DNA of 64,000 nucleotides, taken from NCBI GenBank assembly GCA_046330255.1, contig JAXLTC010000001.1, forward strand, positions 372,001-436,000, read 5' to 3'. The notes beneath the pieces were generated by a model. It searched no databases. It was not told the DNA's origin and worked only from the letters and a program-made list of their open reading frames with translations. Position numbers and translations under genes: made by a program. The stretch is from JBBSBL01 sp046330255. GTDB lineage: Bacteria; Actinomycetota; Thermoleophilia; Solirubrobacterales; Solirubrobacteraceae. Shown here piece by piece: positions 42,624-50,420 of the stretch. Numbering within the stretch: position 1 is the first letter of the stretch; the number at the start of each line of letters is the position of its first letter.

Positions 42624-43403
42624 ATGAGCACCGTCACAACAGAGGATCGCGGCGCGGTCCGCCACGTCATCCTGAACCGCCCGGAGAAGCGCAACGCGAT
42701 GAACGGGGAGCTTGTCCAGGCCGTCGGCGTCGCGCTCAAGCAGGCGGCCAACGACGGCGCCGTGCGCGTCGTCGTGATCCGCGGCGCCGGAGCGATGTTC
42801 TCCGCCGGGATGGACGTCGCCGAGCTCGGCCGGCTCTCGGAGATGCAGGAGCACCTGCGCGCGTTCCGGCGCGAGTGCATCGACGCCTGGAACCTCGCGG
42901 AGGAGATGCCCAAGCCGACGATCGCGCAGATCCACGGCGGGGCGATCGGTGGCGCGATGGAGCTGGCGCTCGCCTGCGATCTGCGGGTGATGGCCGACGA
43001 CGCGGTGATGTGCCTGCCCGAGACCCGCATCGGCCTGATCCCCGACGTCGGCGGCTCCTCGCGGCTCCCGGCGATCGTCGGGCTCGGCCGCGCGAAGGAG
43101 ATGATCATGACCTCGAAGGTGGTCGGCGCCGAGGAGGCCGAGCGCATCGGGCTCGCCAACCGCGTCGCTCCGGCCGGCGAGCTCGACGCCGCGGTCGAGC
43201 GGCTCTGCGCCGAGCTGCTCGCCTGCGCACCGACAGCGGTCGGCCTCGCCAAGCGCGTGATGGACGCCTCCGCCCGCCCGGCGCTGGCCGCGACGCTCGA
43301 GCAGGAGGTCACCGCGCAGCAGGTCTGCGCGGCAAGCGAGGACTTCGCCGAAGGCGCCCGCGCGCTCTCGGAGAAGCGCCAGCCGGAGTTCTCGGGCTCC
43401 TAG
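42624..43403 (+). CDS. enoyl-CoA hydratase/isomerase family protein
   Basis: 259 residues. Crotonase motifs: LNRPEKRNAMNGELV, VVVIRGAGAMFSAGMDVAEL (oxyanion loop), QIHGGAIGGAMELALACDLRV and PETRIGLIPDVGGSSRLP (Glu and Asp region). It hydrates or isomerises trans-2-enoyl-CoA. Stand-alone, convergent with the M28 peptidase gene; pathway context is the acyl-CoA set nearby. Confidence 0.92.
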   Translation: MSTVTTEDRGAVRHVILNRPEKRNAMNGELVQAVGVALKQAANDGAVRVVVIRGAGAMFSAGMDVAELGRLSEMQEHLRAFRRECIDAWNLAEEMPKPTIAQIHGGAIGGAMELALACDLRVMADDAVMCLPETRIGLIPDVGGSSRLPAIVGLGRAKEMIMTSKVVGAEEAERIGLANRVAPAGELDAAVERLCAELLACAPTAVGLAKRVMDASARPALAATLEQEVTAQQVCAASEDFAEGARALSEKRQPEFSGS

Positions 43404-43409
43404 CGGGGG

Positions 43410-44561
43410 TCAGCCGCCCGCGGCCGCCCACTCCGCCGCGATCCCGGCGGCGATCTCCGCGCAGGCCGTGACGCTGTCCCAGTCGACGCGGTCGGCGGTG
43501 TCCGTCGGGCGGTGGTAGTTCGTGAACGTGCCGCGCGGGCCGATCGAGAGCAGCGAGATCGCGTGCAGGCCCGCGAAGCGCGCGAGGACAGGGTCGGTCC
43601 AGCCGCCGATGCGCCAGCGCTGCGGCGCGGGAGCGCCGGCCCGCGCCGCACCGCGATCGGCCAGCGCGAGGTCTTCCCCGGCGTAGCGGTGGGTGAGGAT
43701 CGTGCCCTCGGCGGCGGCAACGATCGGCGTTCCGGCGCCCAGCGTGTCGAGGCCCAGCACCAGCGTGCCCGGGCGGTTCAGCGAGCGGCCGTGCGCGCGC
43801 AGGAACGCGGCCATCCCGCCCATGCCCGACTCCTCGCAGCCCGGCAGGACCGCGATCGTCTCGAGCCCGTCCGGCGGATCGGCGCCCAGCGCGCGGACGA
43901 GGTCGACCACGACCGCCACCCCGGTCGCGTTGTCGGATGCGCCGGGCACCGTCGCGCCGCGCGCGACGTCGAGGTCGGCCGCGATCGAGAGCGCGCAGAG
44001 CGCCGCGCCCGCCGCGCGCAGCGGGCGCCACGGGGTCGCGCACAGCGCGAGGCCCGCGGCGGTCGGCAGCATGAACCCGTCGATGCGCCGGGTGCGCAAC
44101 CGCCGTGCCGCCCCTGCCTCGGCGATCGCGTGGTGCCAGACGAGGCCGGTGCGGGCGGCGTCGTGGTGCGCGACGAGCACCAGGGTCGAGCGCCGCTCGC
44201 CTCGCGCCGGCAGGCGCGCGACCACGTTCGCGCCCTCGTCCGCCGGAAGCAGGCGGCGCACCCACTGGAGCCGTCCGCTCGCCTCCAGCTCGAGCGAGGC
44301 GAGCGCGGCGCCCGCCAGCAGCGCCCCGCGCAGGCCGCCGAGCCGCGCCGCGAGCAGGCCCGCCGCGGCGTGCAGGGCGTGCGCGTGCGCGTAGGTGCCC
44401 TGGTAGCGGAACGGCTCCACCGCGACCTCCGCGGCGCCCGCCTCGCGCAGCCGTTCGGCAAGCCGCCGCGCGCTCGCCCGCTCGCCCTCCGCCGCGCCTT
44501 CGCGGACCTGCGACGCCATCGCCTCGACCTCGGCCCGGATCGCGTCGCGGTCGGGGGTCAC
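43410..44561 (-). CDS. M28-family metallopeptidase, membrane-associated
   Basis: 383 residues. All zinc ligands can be placed: LVAHHDAARTG (His, Asp), PGASDNATGVAVVVD (bridging Asp), LPGCEESGMGG (Glu-Glu), LGLDTLGAG (Asp) and NYHRPTDTADRVDWDS (His). Hydrophobic stretches at about 60-95 and 165-195 suggest membrane association. It is an aminopeptidase-type enzyme; substrate unknown. The GTG start overlaps the VapC-like toxin stop as GTGA, an odd coupling of a peptidase to a toxin-antitoxin module. Confidence 0.88.
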   Translation of the reverse strand: MTPDRDAIRAEVEAMASQVREGAAEGERASARRLAERLREAGAAEVAVEPFRYQGTYAHAHALHAAAGLLAARLGGLRGALLAGAALASLELEASGRLQWVRRLLPADEGANVVARLPARGERRSTLVLVAHHDAARTGLVWHHAIAEAGAARRLRTRRIDGFMLPTAAGLALCATPWRPLRAAGAALCALSIAADLDVARGATVPGASDNATGVAVVVDLVRALGADPPDGLETIAVLPGCEESGMGGMAAFLRAHGRSLNRPGTLVLGLDTLGAGTPIVAAAEGTILTHRYAGEDLALADRGAARAGAPAPQRWRIGGWTDPVLARFAGLHAISLLSIGPRGTFTNYHRPTDTADRVDWDSVTACAEIAAGIAAEWAAAGG

Positions 44562-44971
44562 GAGGGCAGAAGCGTCAACGCGGCGACGTGCCGCGGGCGC
44601 ATGACGGTGAAATGGCGTCGGTCGAGGGTGGCGAGCTTCTCCTCGCCGAAGCGCTCCACGACCGCCAGCACCGCGGCATCCACATATCCGACCCGCAGGT
44701 CGCGGTAGTCGTCGAGGAGGACGCGTACCCGTGCGAGGTCCTCGAGCATCAGGTCCACCACCTCGAACGCCCCGGCCACGATCTCGCCGAGGAACCGCGA
44801 CATCGCCTCCGGATGCAGTCGGCGGAGGAGGTGGTCCAACTCGACGAGCACCGGCGCCGGGACAAGGCGCCGCTCGCGCGTGCCCGCGAGCAGCTCGGCG
44901 CAAGCGACGTGATCCCGGTCGCCGGCATCGATGCCGGCGATCAGGACGCCGGTGTCGACTACGAGCGCCAA
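44558..44971 (-). CDS. VapC-like PIN-domain toxin
   Basis: 137 residues. PIN acidic residues: MALVVDTGVLIAGIDAGDRDH (first Asp, plus a second acidic site), VPAPVLVELDHLL (Glu), and VGYVDAAVLAVVERFGEEKLATLDRRHF (two Asp). These form the metal-binding tetrad of PIN endoribonucleases. The ATG overlaps the antitoxin by 13 bases. Confidence 0.9.
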   Translation of the reverse strand: MALVVDTGVLIAGIDAGDRDHVACAELLAGTRERRLVPAPVLVELDHLLRRLHPEAMSRFLGEIVAGAFEVVDLMLEDLARVRVLLDDYRDLRVGYVDAAVLAVVERFGEEKLATLDRRHFTVMRPRHVAALTLLPS

Positions 44972-45189
44972 GGATCCGGCTCGAAGTCCATCTCCCCCGC
45001 CCGCCTGCCGAGATCCCCCTCCCCCGACTCGTATGCGCCGAGCATCCGGATCGGGGGCGGCGGCGAGTCGCCGAGGTCGCGGGCCACCGCGTCGCGGACC
45101 ACCTGGGCCGCTGAGATCCCCCGCTCCGTCGCCGTCCGCTTCACCCGGCGGGCCATCTCCTCGTCGACCTGGATGATCATCCGGCGCAT
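44959..45189 (-). CDS. RHH antitoxin of the VapBC-like pair
   Basis: 76 residues. MIIQVDEEMARRVKRTATERGIS (strand and helix A) then AAQVVRDAVARDLGD (helix B) is a ribbon-helix-helix; the C-terminal tail (EGDLGRRAGEMDFEPDPWRS) is acidic and would bind the toxin. ATG 45189 follows TATCAT by six bases. A 16-bp palindrome overlaps the start, consistent with autoregulation. Confidence 0.85.
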   Translation of the reverse strand: MRRMIIQVDEEMARRVKRTATERGISAAQVVRDAVARDLGDSPPPPIRMLGAYESGEGDLGRRAGEMDFEPDPWRS

Positions 45190-45204
45190 GACATCATGAT
45201 ATCA
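45189..45204. promoter_or_regulatory. near-palindrome operator of the VapBC-like pair
   Basis: TGACATCATGATATCA is an inverted repeat with one mismatched pair. It covers the antitoxin promoter (TATCAT) and also the stop codon of the upstream HMG-CoA lyase (45202-45204), so antitoxin binding would not block that gene's own initiation. Confidence 0.6.
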
Positions 45205-46116
45205 GTGCCACTCCACCGGCCCTGCCTTCAGCACGTGGCTGCCGAGCGGGCGGCCCAGCACGCGCTGGGCCTCGCCGGCCGCCGCGACCAGCGCGGCGAG
45301 GTCGATGCCCGTCCCGATCCCCATCTCGTGCAACATCGAGACGAGGTCCTCGGTCGCGACGTTCCCGGTGGCGCCCGGCGGCACCGGGCAGCCGCCCAGC
45401 TCCCCGAAGCTCGACTCGAACGAGTCCACCCCGGCCTCCAGCGCGGCGAGCGCGTTCGCCAGCCCCTGCCCGCGGGTGTTGTGGAAGTGGGCGGTCAGCT
45501 CCACACCGAGCAGCGCCTCGCGGGCGGCCGGGAAGAACTCCCGCACCTGGCGCGGGTTCGCCATCCCGGTCGTGTCGCCGAAGCCGATCTCCCGGGCTCC
45601 CGCGGCGACCAGCCGCGCGGCGATCTCGAACACGCGCTCGGGCGCCACGCGGCCCTCGTAGGGGCAGCCGAAGCTGGTCGAGATCACGCCCTCGCAGCGC
45701 AGGCCCTCCGAGAGAGCGCGCGCCAGCACGCGCTCGAGCCCTTCGAGCGACTCCGCGATCGAGCGGTTCACGTTGCGCCGGTTGTGGGTCTCCGAGGCCG
45801 AGAGGAACACGTTCACCTCCTGGAAGCGGTCGCGCTGGGAGAGCGCGGCATCGAGCCCCCGCTCGTTGGGGATCAGCACCGAGACCGCCATCTCCGGTGG
45901 CGGGTCGATCCGCGCCAGCACATCGGCGCCGTCGGCGAGCTGCGGGATCACGTCGGCGCGCACGAAGCTCGTCACCTCCAGCCGGCGCAGGCCGGTGCGC
46001 GCGAGCGCGTCGATCAGCGCGACCTTCGCGTCGGTCGCGATCACCTCGGGCTCGTTCTGGAACCCGTCGCGCGGGCCGACCTCGCGGATCCGGACGCTGC
46101 GCGGAAGCTCCGCCAC
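45202..46116 (-). CDS. mvaB: hydroxymethylglutaryl-CoA lyase
   Basis: 304 residues. REVGPRDGFQNE (metal and substrate site) at the N-terminus, VSVLIPNERGLDAAL, VNVFLSASETHNRRNVNRS, FGCPYEGRV, FGDTTGMANP, AHFHNTRGQGLANALAALEAG (metal His pair) and LGGCPVPPGATGNVATED (catalytic Cys loop). It splits HMG-CoA into acetyl-CoA and acetoacetate, the last step of leucine breakdown. GTG start with TAGGAT seven bases upstream. Confidence 0.93.
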   Translation of the reverse strand: MAELPRSVRIREVGPRDGFQNEPEVIATDAKVALIDALARTGLRRLEVTSFVRADVIPQLADGADVLARIDPPPEMAVSVLIPNERGLDAALSQRDRFQEVNVFLSASETHNRRNVNRSIAESLEGLERVLARALSEGLRCEGVISTSFGCPYEGRVAPERVFEIAARLVAAGAREIGFGDTTGMANPRQVREFFPAAREALLGVELTAHFHNTRGQGLANALAALEAGVDSFESSFGELGGCPVPPGATGNVATEDLVSMLHEMGIGTGIDLAALVAAAGEAQRVLGRPLGSHVLKAGPVEWH

Positions 46117-46123
46117 CGCGGCG

Positions 46124-46129
46124 ATCCTA
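46124..46129 (-). promoter_or_regulatory. putative leaderless -10 element (TAGGAT) of HMG-CoA lyase
   Basis: TAGGAT on the minus strand, seven bases, then the GTG at 46116. It overlaps the 3' end of the thioesterase gene. Confidence 0.4.
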
Positions 46130-46522
46130 GGCCGCGGCGGCCGGCGGTTCGGGCGGCCTGATCACGCGCCGCTCGTGCGTGCCCACGCCGATCGTCCGCT
46201 CGCCCTCGCGGACCTCGACCGCGAAGCGCAGCTTGCGCCCGTCGACGACGTCCTCGAGCCGGGCGGTCGCCACGCAGCGGCTGCCCTCGCCGGCAGCCGC
46301 GACGTGCTTCACGCACACCTCGAACCCGACCGTCGCCGAGCCCTCGGGCAGCAGCGGCTGGACGAGCGTGGCGGCCGTCAGCTCGATCATCGCGATCATC
46401 CCCGGCGTCGAGAGCACGGAGGCGCCGAGCGTCCCGCCGACGTCGGTCAGCAGCAGGCCCTCGGCCACGAACTCGTGCTCGTGCCCGATGCCCGGGCGCA
46501 GCTCTCCCCCGCCCGCGCTCAT
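46127..46522 (-). CDS. hotdog-fold thioesterase, FlK-like
   Basis: 131 residues. LTDVGGTLGASVLSTPGMIAMIELTAATLVQPLLPEG matches (in pieces) the fluoroacetyl-CoA thioesterase FlK-type family, with Thr/Glu/His positions STPGMIAMIE and VCVKHVAAAGEG. It hydrolyses an acyl-CoA. The ATG overlaps the SDR stop, so the two genes form an operon together. Confidence 0.82.
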   Translation of the reverse strand: MSAGGGELRPGIGHEHEFVAEGLLLTDVGGTLGASVLSTPGMIAMIELTAATLVQPLLPEGSATVGFEVCVKHVAAAGEGSRCVATARLEDVVDGRKLRFAVEVREGERTIGVGTHERRVIRPPEPPAAAA

Positions 46523-47268
46523 GCCATCGAGAGCCCGCCGCTGACGTTCAGCGTCTGGCCGGTCACGAAGGACGCGTCGTCGCTCGCGAGGAACGCGATC
46601 GCGGCCGCGACCTCGTCCGGCTCGCCGCTGCGCCCGAGCGCCGTGGAGTCGATCATCCCCTGCTTCAGGCGCGCGCCGATCTCGCCCAGCAGCGCCGGGG
46701 CGGCGTTCAGCAGCGGCGTCTCGATCGGCCCCGGCGCGACCGCGTTGCAGCGCACCCGGTAGCGCGACGACTCGCGCGCGATCGCGCGCGTGAAGCCGAT
46801 CACGCCGGCCTTCGCCGCCGAGTAGGTGACAGACCCCTGCGAGCCGACCCGGCCGGCCTCGCTGGCGACGTTCACGATCGACCCGCCGCGGCGCTCGTGC
46901 ATCGACGGCAGCACCGCGTGGGTGACCGCCAGGGTGCCGCGCAGGTTCACGCCGAGCACGAAGTCCCACAGCTCCTCGTCGGTGTTGACGAAGAACGAGA
47001 AGCGGTCGGTGCCGGCGTTGTTGACGAGCACGTCGATCGGCCCGATCCCCGAGACGGCGGCGTCCACGCCGGCCCTCACCGAAGGCACCGAGCCCACGTC
47101 CATCTCGACCGCGGCGCCGTCGATCTCGCCGGCCACCTCCCGGGCCCCGTCGAGGTTGACGTCGGCGAGCGCGACGCGCGCCCCCTCGGCCGCCAGGCGG
47201 CGCGCGGTCGCCGCGCCGATCCCCGATGCGGCGCCGGTCACCAGCGCCGTTCGCCCCTCGAGCCGCAT
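46519..47268 (-). CDS. SDR-family 3-hydroxyacyl dehydrogenase (FabG/BadH-like)
   Basis: 249 residues. TALVTGAASGIGAATARRLA (NAD(P) loop), DVLVNNAGTDRFSFF, IVNVASEAGR (Ser), YSAAKAGV (Tyr-x3-Lys) and VAPGPIETPLL. Likely oxidises or reduces a hydroxyacyl-CoA or alicyclic hydroxy acid; the thioesterase partner and nearby HMG-CoA lyase suggest acyl-CoA catabolism. Divergent from the F420 operon, with overlapping promoters. Confidence 0.9.
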   Translation of the reverse strand: MRLEGRTALVTGAASGIGAATARRLAAEGARVALADVNLDGAREVAGEIDGAAVEMDVGSVPSVRAGVDAAVSGIGPIDVLVNNAGTDRFSFFVNTDEELWDFVLGVNLRGTLAVTHAVLPSMHERRGGSIVNVASEAGRVGSQGSVTYSAAKAGVIGFTRAIARESSRYRVRCNAVAPGPIETPLLNAAPALLGEIGARLKQGMIDSTALGRSGEPDEVAAAIAFLASDDASFVTGQTLNVSGGLSMA

Positions 47269-47277
47269 GCCGCGCGA

Positions 47278-47287
47278 ACCCTATACT
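47278..47287. promoter_or_regulatory. overlapping divergent leaderless -10 elements (SDR / F420 reductase)
   Basis: On the plus strand TATACT (47282-47287) ends eight bases before GTG 47296. On the minus strand TAGGGT (47283-47278) ends nine bases before ATG 47268. The two hexamers overlap, so only one polymerase could sit here at a time. Confidence 0.5.
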
Positions 47288-47295
47288 CCGCCGCC

Positions 47296-47991
47296 GTGCC
47301 GGACCCGGTCACCATCGTCGGCGGGACGGGCGCGCTGGGCTTCGGCCTCGCCCTCCGCCTGGGCCGGGCCGGCGTGCCGGTGGTGATCGGCTCGCGCGAC
47401 GCGGGCCGCGCGGCGGATGCGGCGGAGCGGGCAGCGACGGCGGTGCCCGAAGGCGCCTTCGAGGGACTGCAGAACGGCGACGCCGCCGCCCGCTCGCAGA
47501 TCGTGTTCCTCTGCGTGCCGTTCCGCAACCAGTCCGAGAACCTGACGAACCTGAAGGAGACGCTGCGCGAGGGCCAGATCCTCGTCGACGCCACGGTCCC
47601 GCTTGCCGCGGCGGTCAGCGGACGCGCGACCCGGATGCTGGGCGTCTGGCAGGGCTCGGCCGCGCAGCAGGCGCAGGAGATGGTCCCCGACGGCGTGCGC
47701 GTCGTCTCCGCGCTGCACACGGTCAGCGCGGCATCGCTCGGCGACCTGGACCAGACGCTCGACGAGGACGTGCCGGTGTGCGGCGACCGCCGTGCGGACA
47801 AGCGCGCCGTCGCGGAGGTCATCCACCTGATCCCGGGCCTGCGCTGCGTGGACGCGGGGCGCCTGGAGATGGCCCGCACGGTCGAGTCGCTGACGGCGCT
47901 GCTGATCGGGATCAACGCGCGCTACAAGACGCACGCCGGCATCCGGATCACAGGCGTCCCGGACGACCCTGCCGCGCTGTTCCCGGCCTGA
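47296..47991 (+). CDS. npdG: F420-dependent NADP reductase
   Basis: 231 residues. N-terminal VTIVGGTGALGFGLALRLGRAG (Rossmann), VVIGSRDAGRA (NADP phosphate site), IVFLCVPFRNQSENL, ILVDATVP, VSALHTVSAASLGD, and RTVESLTALLIGINARYK are the Fno/NpdG pattern. It transfers hydride between F420H2 and NADP. It heads the cofD-cofC-cofE cluster; its stop is one base from the cofD GTG. Confidence 0.9.
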   Translation: MPDPVTIVGGTGALGFGLALRLGRAGVPVVIGSRDAGRAADAAERAATAVPEGAFEGLQNGDAAARSQIVFLCVPFRNQSENLTNLKETLREGQILVDATVPLAAAVSGRATRMLGVWQGSAAQQAQEMVPDGVRVVSALHTVSAASLGDLDQTLDEDVPVCGDRRADKRAVAEVIHLIPGLRCVDAGRLEMARTVESLTALLIGINARYKTHAGIRITGVPDDPAALFPA

Positions 47992-47992
47992 G

Positions 47993-48916
47993 GTGAGTGG
48001 GTCGGGACCCGTCGTCGTGCTGGCCGGCGGCACCGGCGGCGCGAAGCTCGCGCGCGGGATGCTCGACGTCGCCGCCGACGGCCTGGTCGTGATCGCCAAC
48101 ACCGGCGACGACGTCGAGATTCATGGCGCGTACGTCTCGCCCGATCCGGACCTCGTCACGTTCTGGCTCGCGGACCGCATCGACGAGCGCGGCTGGGGGC
48201 TGGCGGGCGACACGTTCGCGGTCATGGACGGCCTGCGCGAGCTCGGCCGCGAGGTGTGGTTCAACCTCGGCGACCGCGACCTGGCAGTCGGCATCGAGCG
48301 CGCGCGCCGGCTCGACGAGGGCGCGCGGCTCACCGAGGCGCTCGCCGAGCTCGGCGCGGCGCTCGGCGTGGACGCGCGCGTGCTGCCGATGAGCGACGCG
48401 CCGGTCCGTACGCGCGTGCGCGCGCGCGGGCGTGAGTGGCCGTTCCAGGAGTTCATGATCCTCGGCCGCGGCGAGGGCCCGGTCGAGGACGTGGCCTACG
48501 ACGGGGTCGAGGACTCGGCGCCGCCGCCCGAGGCGCTCGAGGCGATCGCGGCGGCGCGCGCGATCGTGATCGGCCCGTCGAACCCGGTCATCTCGATCGG
48601 CCCGATCCTGGCGGTGCCGGGGATGCGCGAAGCGCTGTCGTCGTCCCCGGCGGCGGTGGTGGCCGTCAGCCCGCTGGTCGGGGGCGCGGTGGTGAAGGGG
48701 CCGACCGGGCCGTTCCTCGAGTGGGCCGGCCACCCGCTCGACAGCCACGGGATCGCGGCCGCATACGTCGGGTCGATCGACGGGCTGGTCGCGGACGCGC
48801 CGGCCGCCGCCGTGCCGACCCGCGTGTGCGACGTGCTGATGGAGGACGACGCCGGCCGCCGGCGCGTCGCCGCCGAGGCGCTCGCCTTCGCGCAGGAACT
48901 TCGCCGGGACGGATAG
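47993..48916 (+). CDS. cofD: 2-phospho-L-lactate (or phosphoenolpyruvate) transferase for F420, CofD/FbiA
   Basis: 307 residues. VVVLAGGTGGAKLARGM (nucleotide/substrate loop) at the start, VIANTGDDVEIHGAYVSPD, WGLAGDTFAVM, FNLGDRDLAVGIER, VIGPSNPVISIGPILAVPG and VSPLVGGAVVKGPTG, all hallmarks of CofD/FbiA. It joins the phospho-acid moiety to FO, making (dehydro-)F420-0. GTG start one base after the previous stop. Confidence 0.95.
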   Translation: MSGSGPVVVLAGGTGGAKLARGMLDVAADGLVVIANTGDDVEIHGAYVSPDPDLVTFWLADRIDERGWGLAGDTFAVMDGLRELGREVWFNLGDRDLAVGIERARRLDEGARLTEALAELGAALGVDARVLPMSDAPVRTRVRARGREWPFQEFMILGRGEGPVEDVAYDGVEDSAPPPEALEAIAAARAIVIGPSNPVISIGPILAVPGMREALSSSPAAVVAVSPLVGGAVVKGPTGPFLEWAGHPLDSHGIAAAYVGSIDGLVADAPAAAVPTRVCDVLMEDDAGRRRVAAEALAFAQELRRDG

Positions 48917-48926
48917 CGTTCCGGCC

Positions 48927-49607
48927 GTGCCGACCCTCGCCGTCCTGCCCGTGAAGCGGTTCGACAGCGCGAAGCTGCGCCTCGAGTCCCTGCTCGCACC
49001 GGGCCCCCGGCGCGCGCTCGCCGAGGCGATGCTCTCCGACGTGCTGGTCGCGCTGCGCCGCGCCGAGTCGGTCGACGCGGTGCTCGTGGTGACCGCCGAC
49101 CCGGTCGCGGAGCGGATCGCCGCAAGCCACGACGCCGACACGCTCCCGGATGAGCGCGAGGACGGCCAGAGCCCCGCCGCCGAGGCCGGGCTCGCCGCCG
49201 CGGCGCGCGGCCGGGCCGATCGCGCGCTGCTGGTCCCGGGCGACTGCCCGCTGCTCGACCCCGCCGAGCTCGACTCGCTGCTCGGTCGCCCGCGCGCGGC
49301 GGGCGCCCACGCGATCATCGTGCCCGACCGGCACGGAAGCGGCACCAACGCGCTGCTGCTCGAGCCGCCGGGCTCGCTGGCGCCCGCGTTCGGGGAGGAC
49401 AGCCTCGCGCGCCACCTCGAGGGCGCCCGCGCCGCGGGACTCGCGCACGAGGTCGCCGAGGTCCCGTCGCTGGCCCTCGACGTCGACACGCCCGACGATC
49501 TCGCCGCGCTGCGCGAGGCGCTCGCCGGCCAGCGCGGCGGCGCGGCGAACACGCGCGGGATGCTCGTGCAGTTCGACCGCACGACCGGCGCGGCGACGGC
49601 CCCCTGA
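48927..49607 (+). CDS. cofC: phospholactate/PEP guanylyltransferase, CofC/FbiD
   Basis: 226 residues. TLAVLPVKRFDSAKLRL (guanylyl site), VVTADPVAERIA, LLVPGDCPLLDPAEL (metal Asp), IIVPDRHGSGTNALLL and LALDVDTPDDLAALREAL. It makes the GDP-activated phospholactate or PEP used by CofD. GTG start with TAGCGT seven bases before, partly inside the cofD stop codon, so it may have its own leaderless promoter. In actinobacteria FbiD uses PEP; the family alone does not decide the substrate here. Confidence 0.92.
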   Translation: MPTLAVLPVKRFDSAKLRLESLLAPGPRRALAEAMLSDVLVALRRAESVDAVLVVTADPVAERIAASHDADTLPDEREDGQSPAAEAGLAAAARGRADRALLVPGDCPLLDPAELDSLLGRPRAAGAHAIIVPDRHGSGTNALLLEPPGSLAPAFGEDSLARHLEGARAAGLAHEVAEVPSLALDVDTPDDLAALREALAGQRGGAANTRGMLVQFDRTTGAATAP

Positions 49608-49608
49608 G

Positions 49609-50379
49609 ATGGCCGGCGCTCCGGCGCTGCGCGCCTGGGCGCTGCCCGGCCTGCCCGAGATCCGGGAAGGCGACGACCTGGCGGCGCTGCTCGCTGAGGG
49701 AGCGGCGCGCGCAGGCGAGCCGCTGCGCGAGGGAGACGTGCTCGTCCTCGCGCACAAGGCGGTGTCCAAGTCCGAGGGCGCGGTCCGGCGCCTGGAAGAG
49801 ATCGAGCCCGGGTCGCGCGCCCGCGCGCTGGCAGCCGAGCACGACAAGGACGCCCGCGCCGTGCAGGCGGTGCTGGACGAGTCCCGCGAGGTGCTGCGCG
49901 CCGAGCGCGGCGTCCTGATCTGCGAGACCCGCCACGGGCTGGTGTGCGCGAACGCCGGCGTTGACGCCTCCAACGCCGCGCGCGAGGGCGAGGTGATCCT
50001 GCTGCCGCGCGACCCGGACGGCTCGGCGCGCGGGCTGCGCACCCGCATCCGCGAGCTGGCCGGCGCCGCGCCGGCCGTCCTGATCACCGACTCGTTCGGC
50101 CGCGCCTGGCGCCACGGTCAGTGCGATGTCGCGATCGGCTGCGCGGGCCTGCGCCCGCTCGAGGACTGGCGCGGCCGCCCGGACGCGGCGGGCCTCGAGC
50201 TACGCGCCACCTGGATCGCCGTCGCGGATGAGATCGCCGCCGCCGCCGACCTGGTGCGCGCGAAGGACTCGGGCGAGCCGGCCGTGGTGATCCGCGGCCT
50301 CGACCGCCACGTCGCCCCCGAGGACGGACCGGGCGCGGCGGCGCTTCGGCGCCCGCGCGGAGAGGATCTCTTTCGGTAA
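49609..50379 (+). CDS. cofE: F420-0:gamma-glutamyl ligase, single-domain CofE
   Basis: 256 residues. VLVLAHKAVSKSEGAVRRL, GVLICETRHGLVCANAGVDASN and LITDSFGRAWRHGQCDVAIGCAG are the CofE signature loops that bind GTP, metal and the glutamate. It adds gamma-linked glutamates to F420-0. Mycobacterial FbiB carries an extra C-terminal nitroreductase-like domain of about 200 residues; that domain is absent here, so the reduction of dehydro-F420 must come from elsewhere. Confidence 0.93.
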   Translation: MAGAPALRAWALPGLPEIREGDDLAALLAEGAARAGEPLREGDVLVLAHKAVSKSEGAVRRLEEIEPGSRARALAAEHDKDARAVQAVLDESREVLRAERGVLICETRHGLVCANAGVDASNAAREGEVILLPRDPDGSARGLRTRIRELAGAAPAVLITDSFGRAWRHGQCDVAIGCAGLRPLEDWRGRPDAAGLELRATWIAVADEIAAAADLVRAKDSGEPAVVIRGLDRHVAPEDGPGAAALRRPRGEDLFR

Positions 50380-50420
50380 CGCCGGCGTGACGGGCGTCAG
50401 GCGGCTAGGCGACCGGCGAT

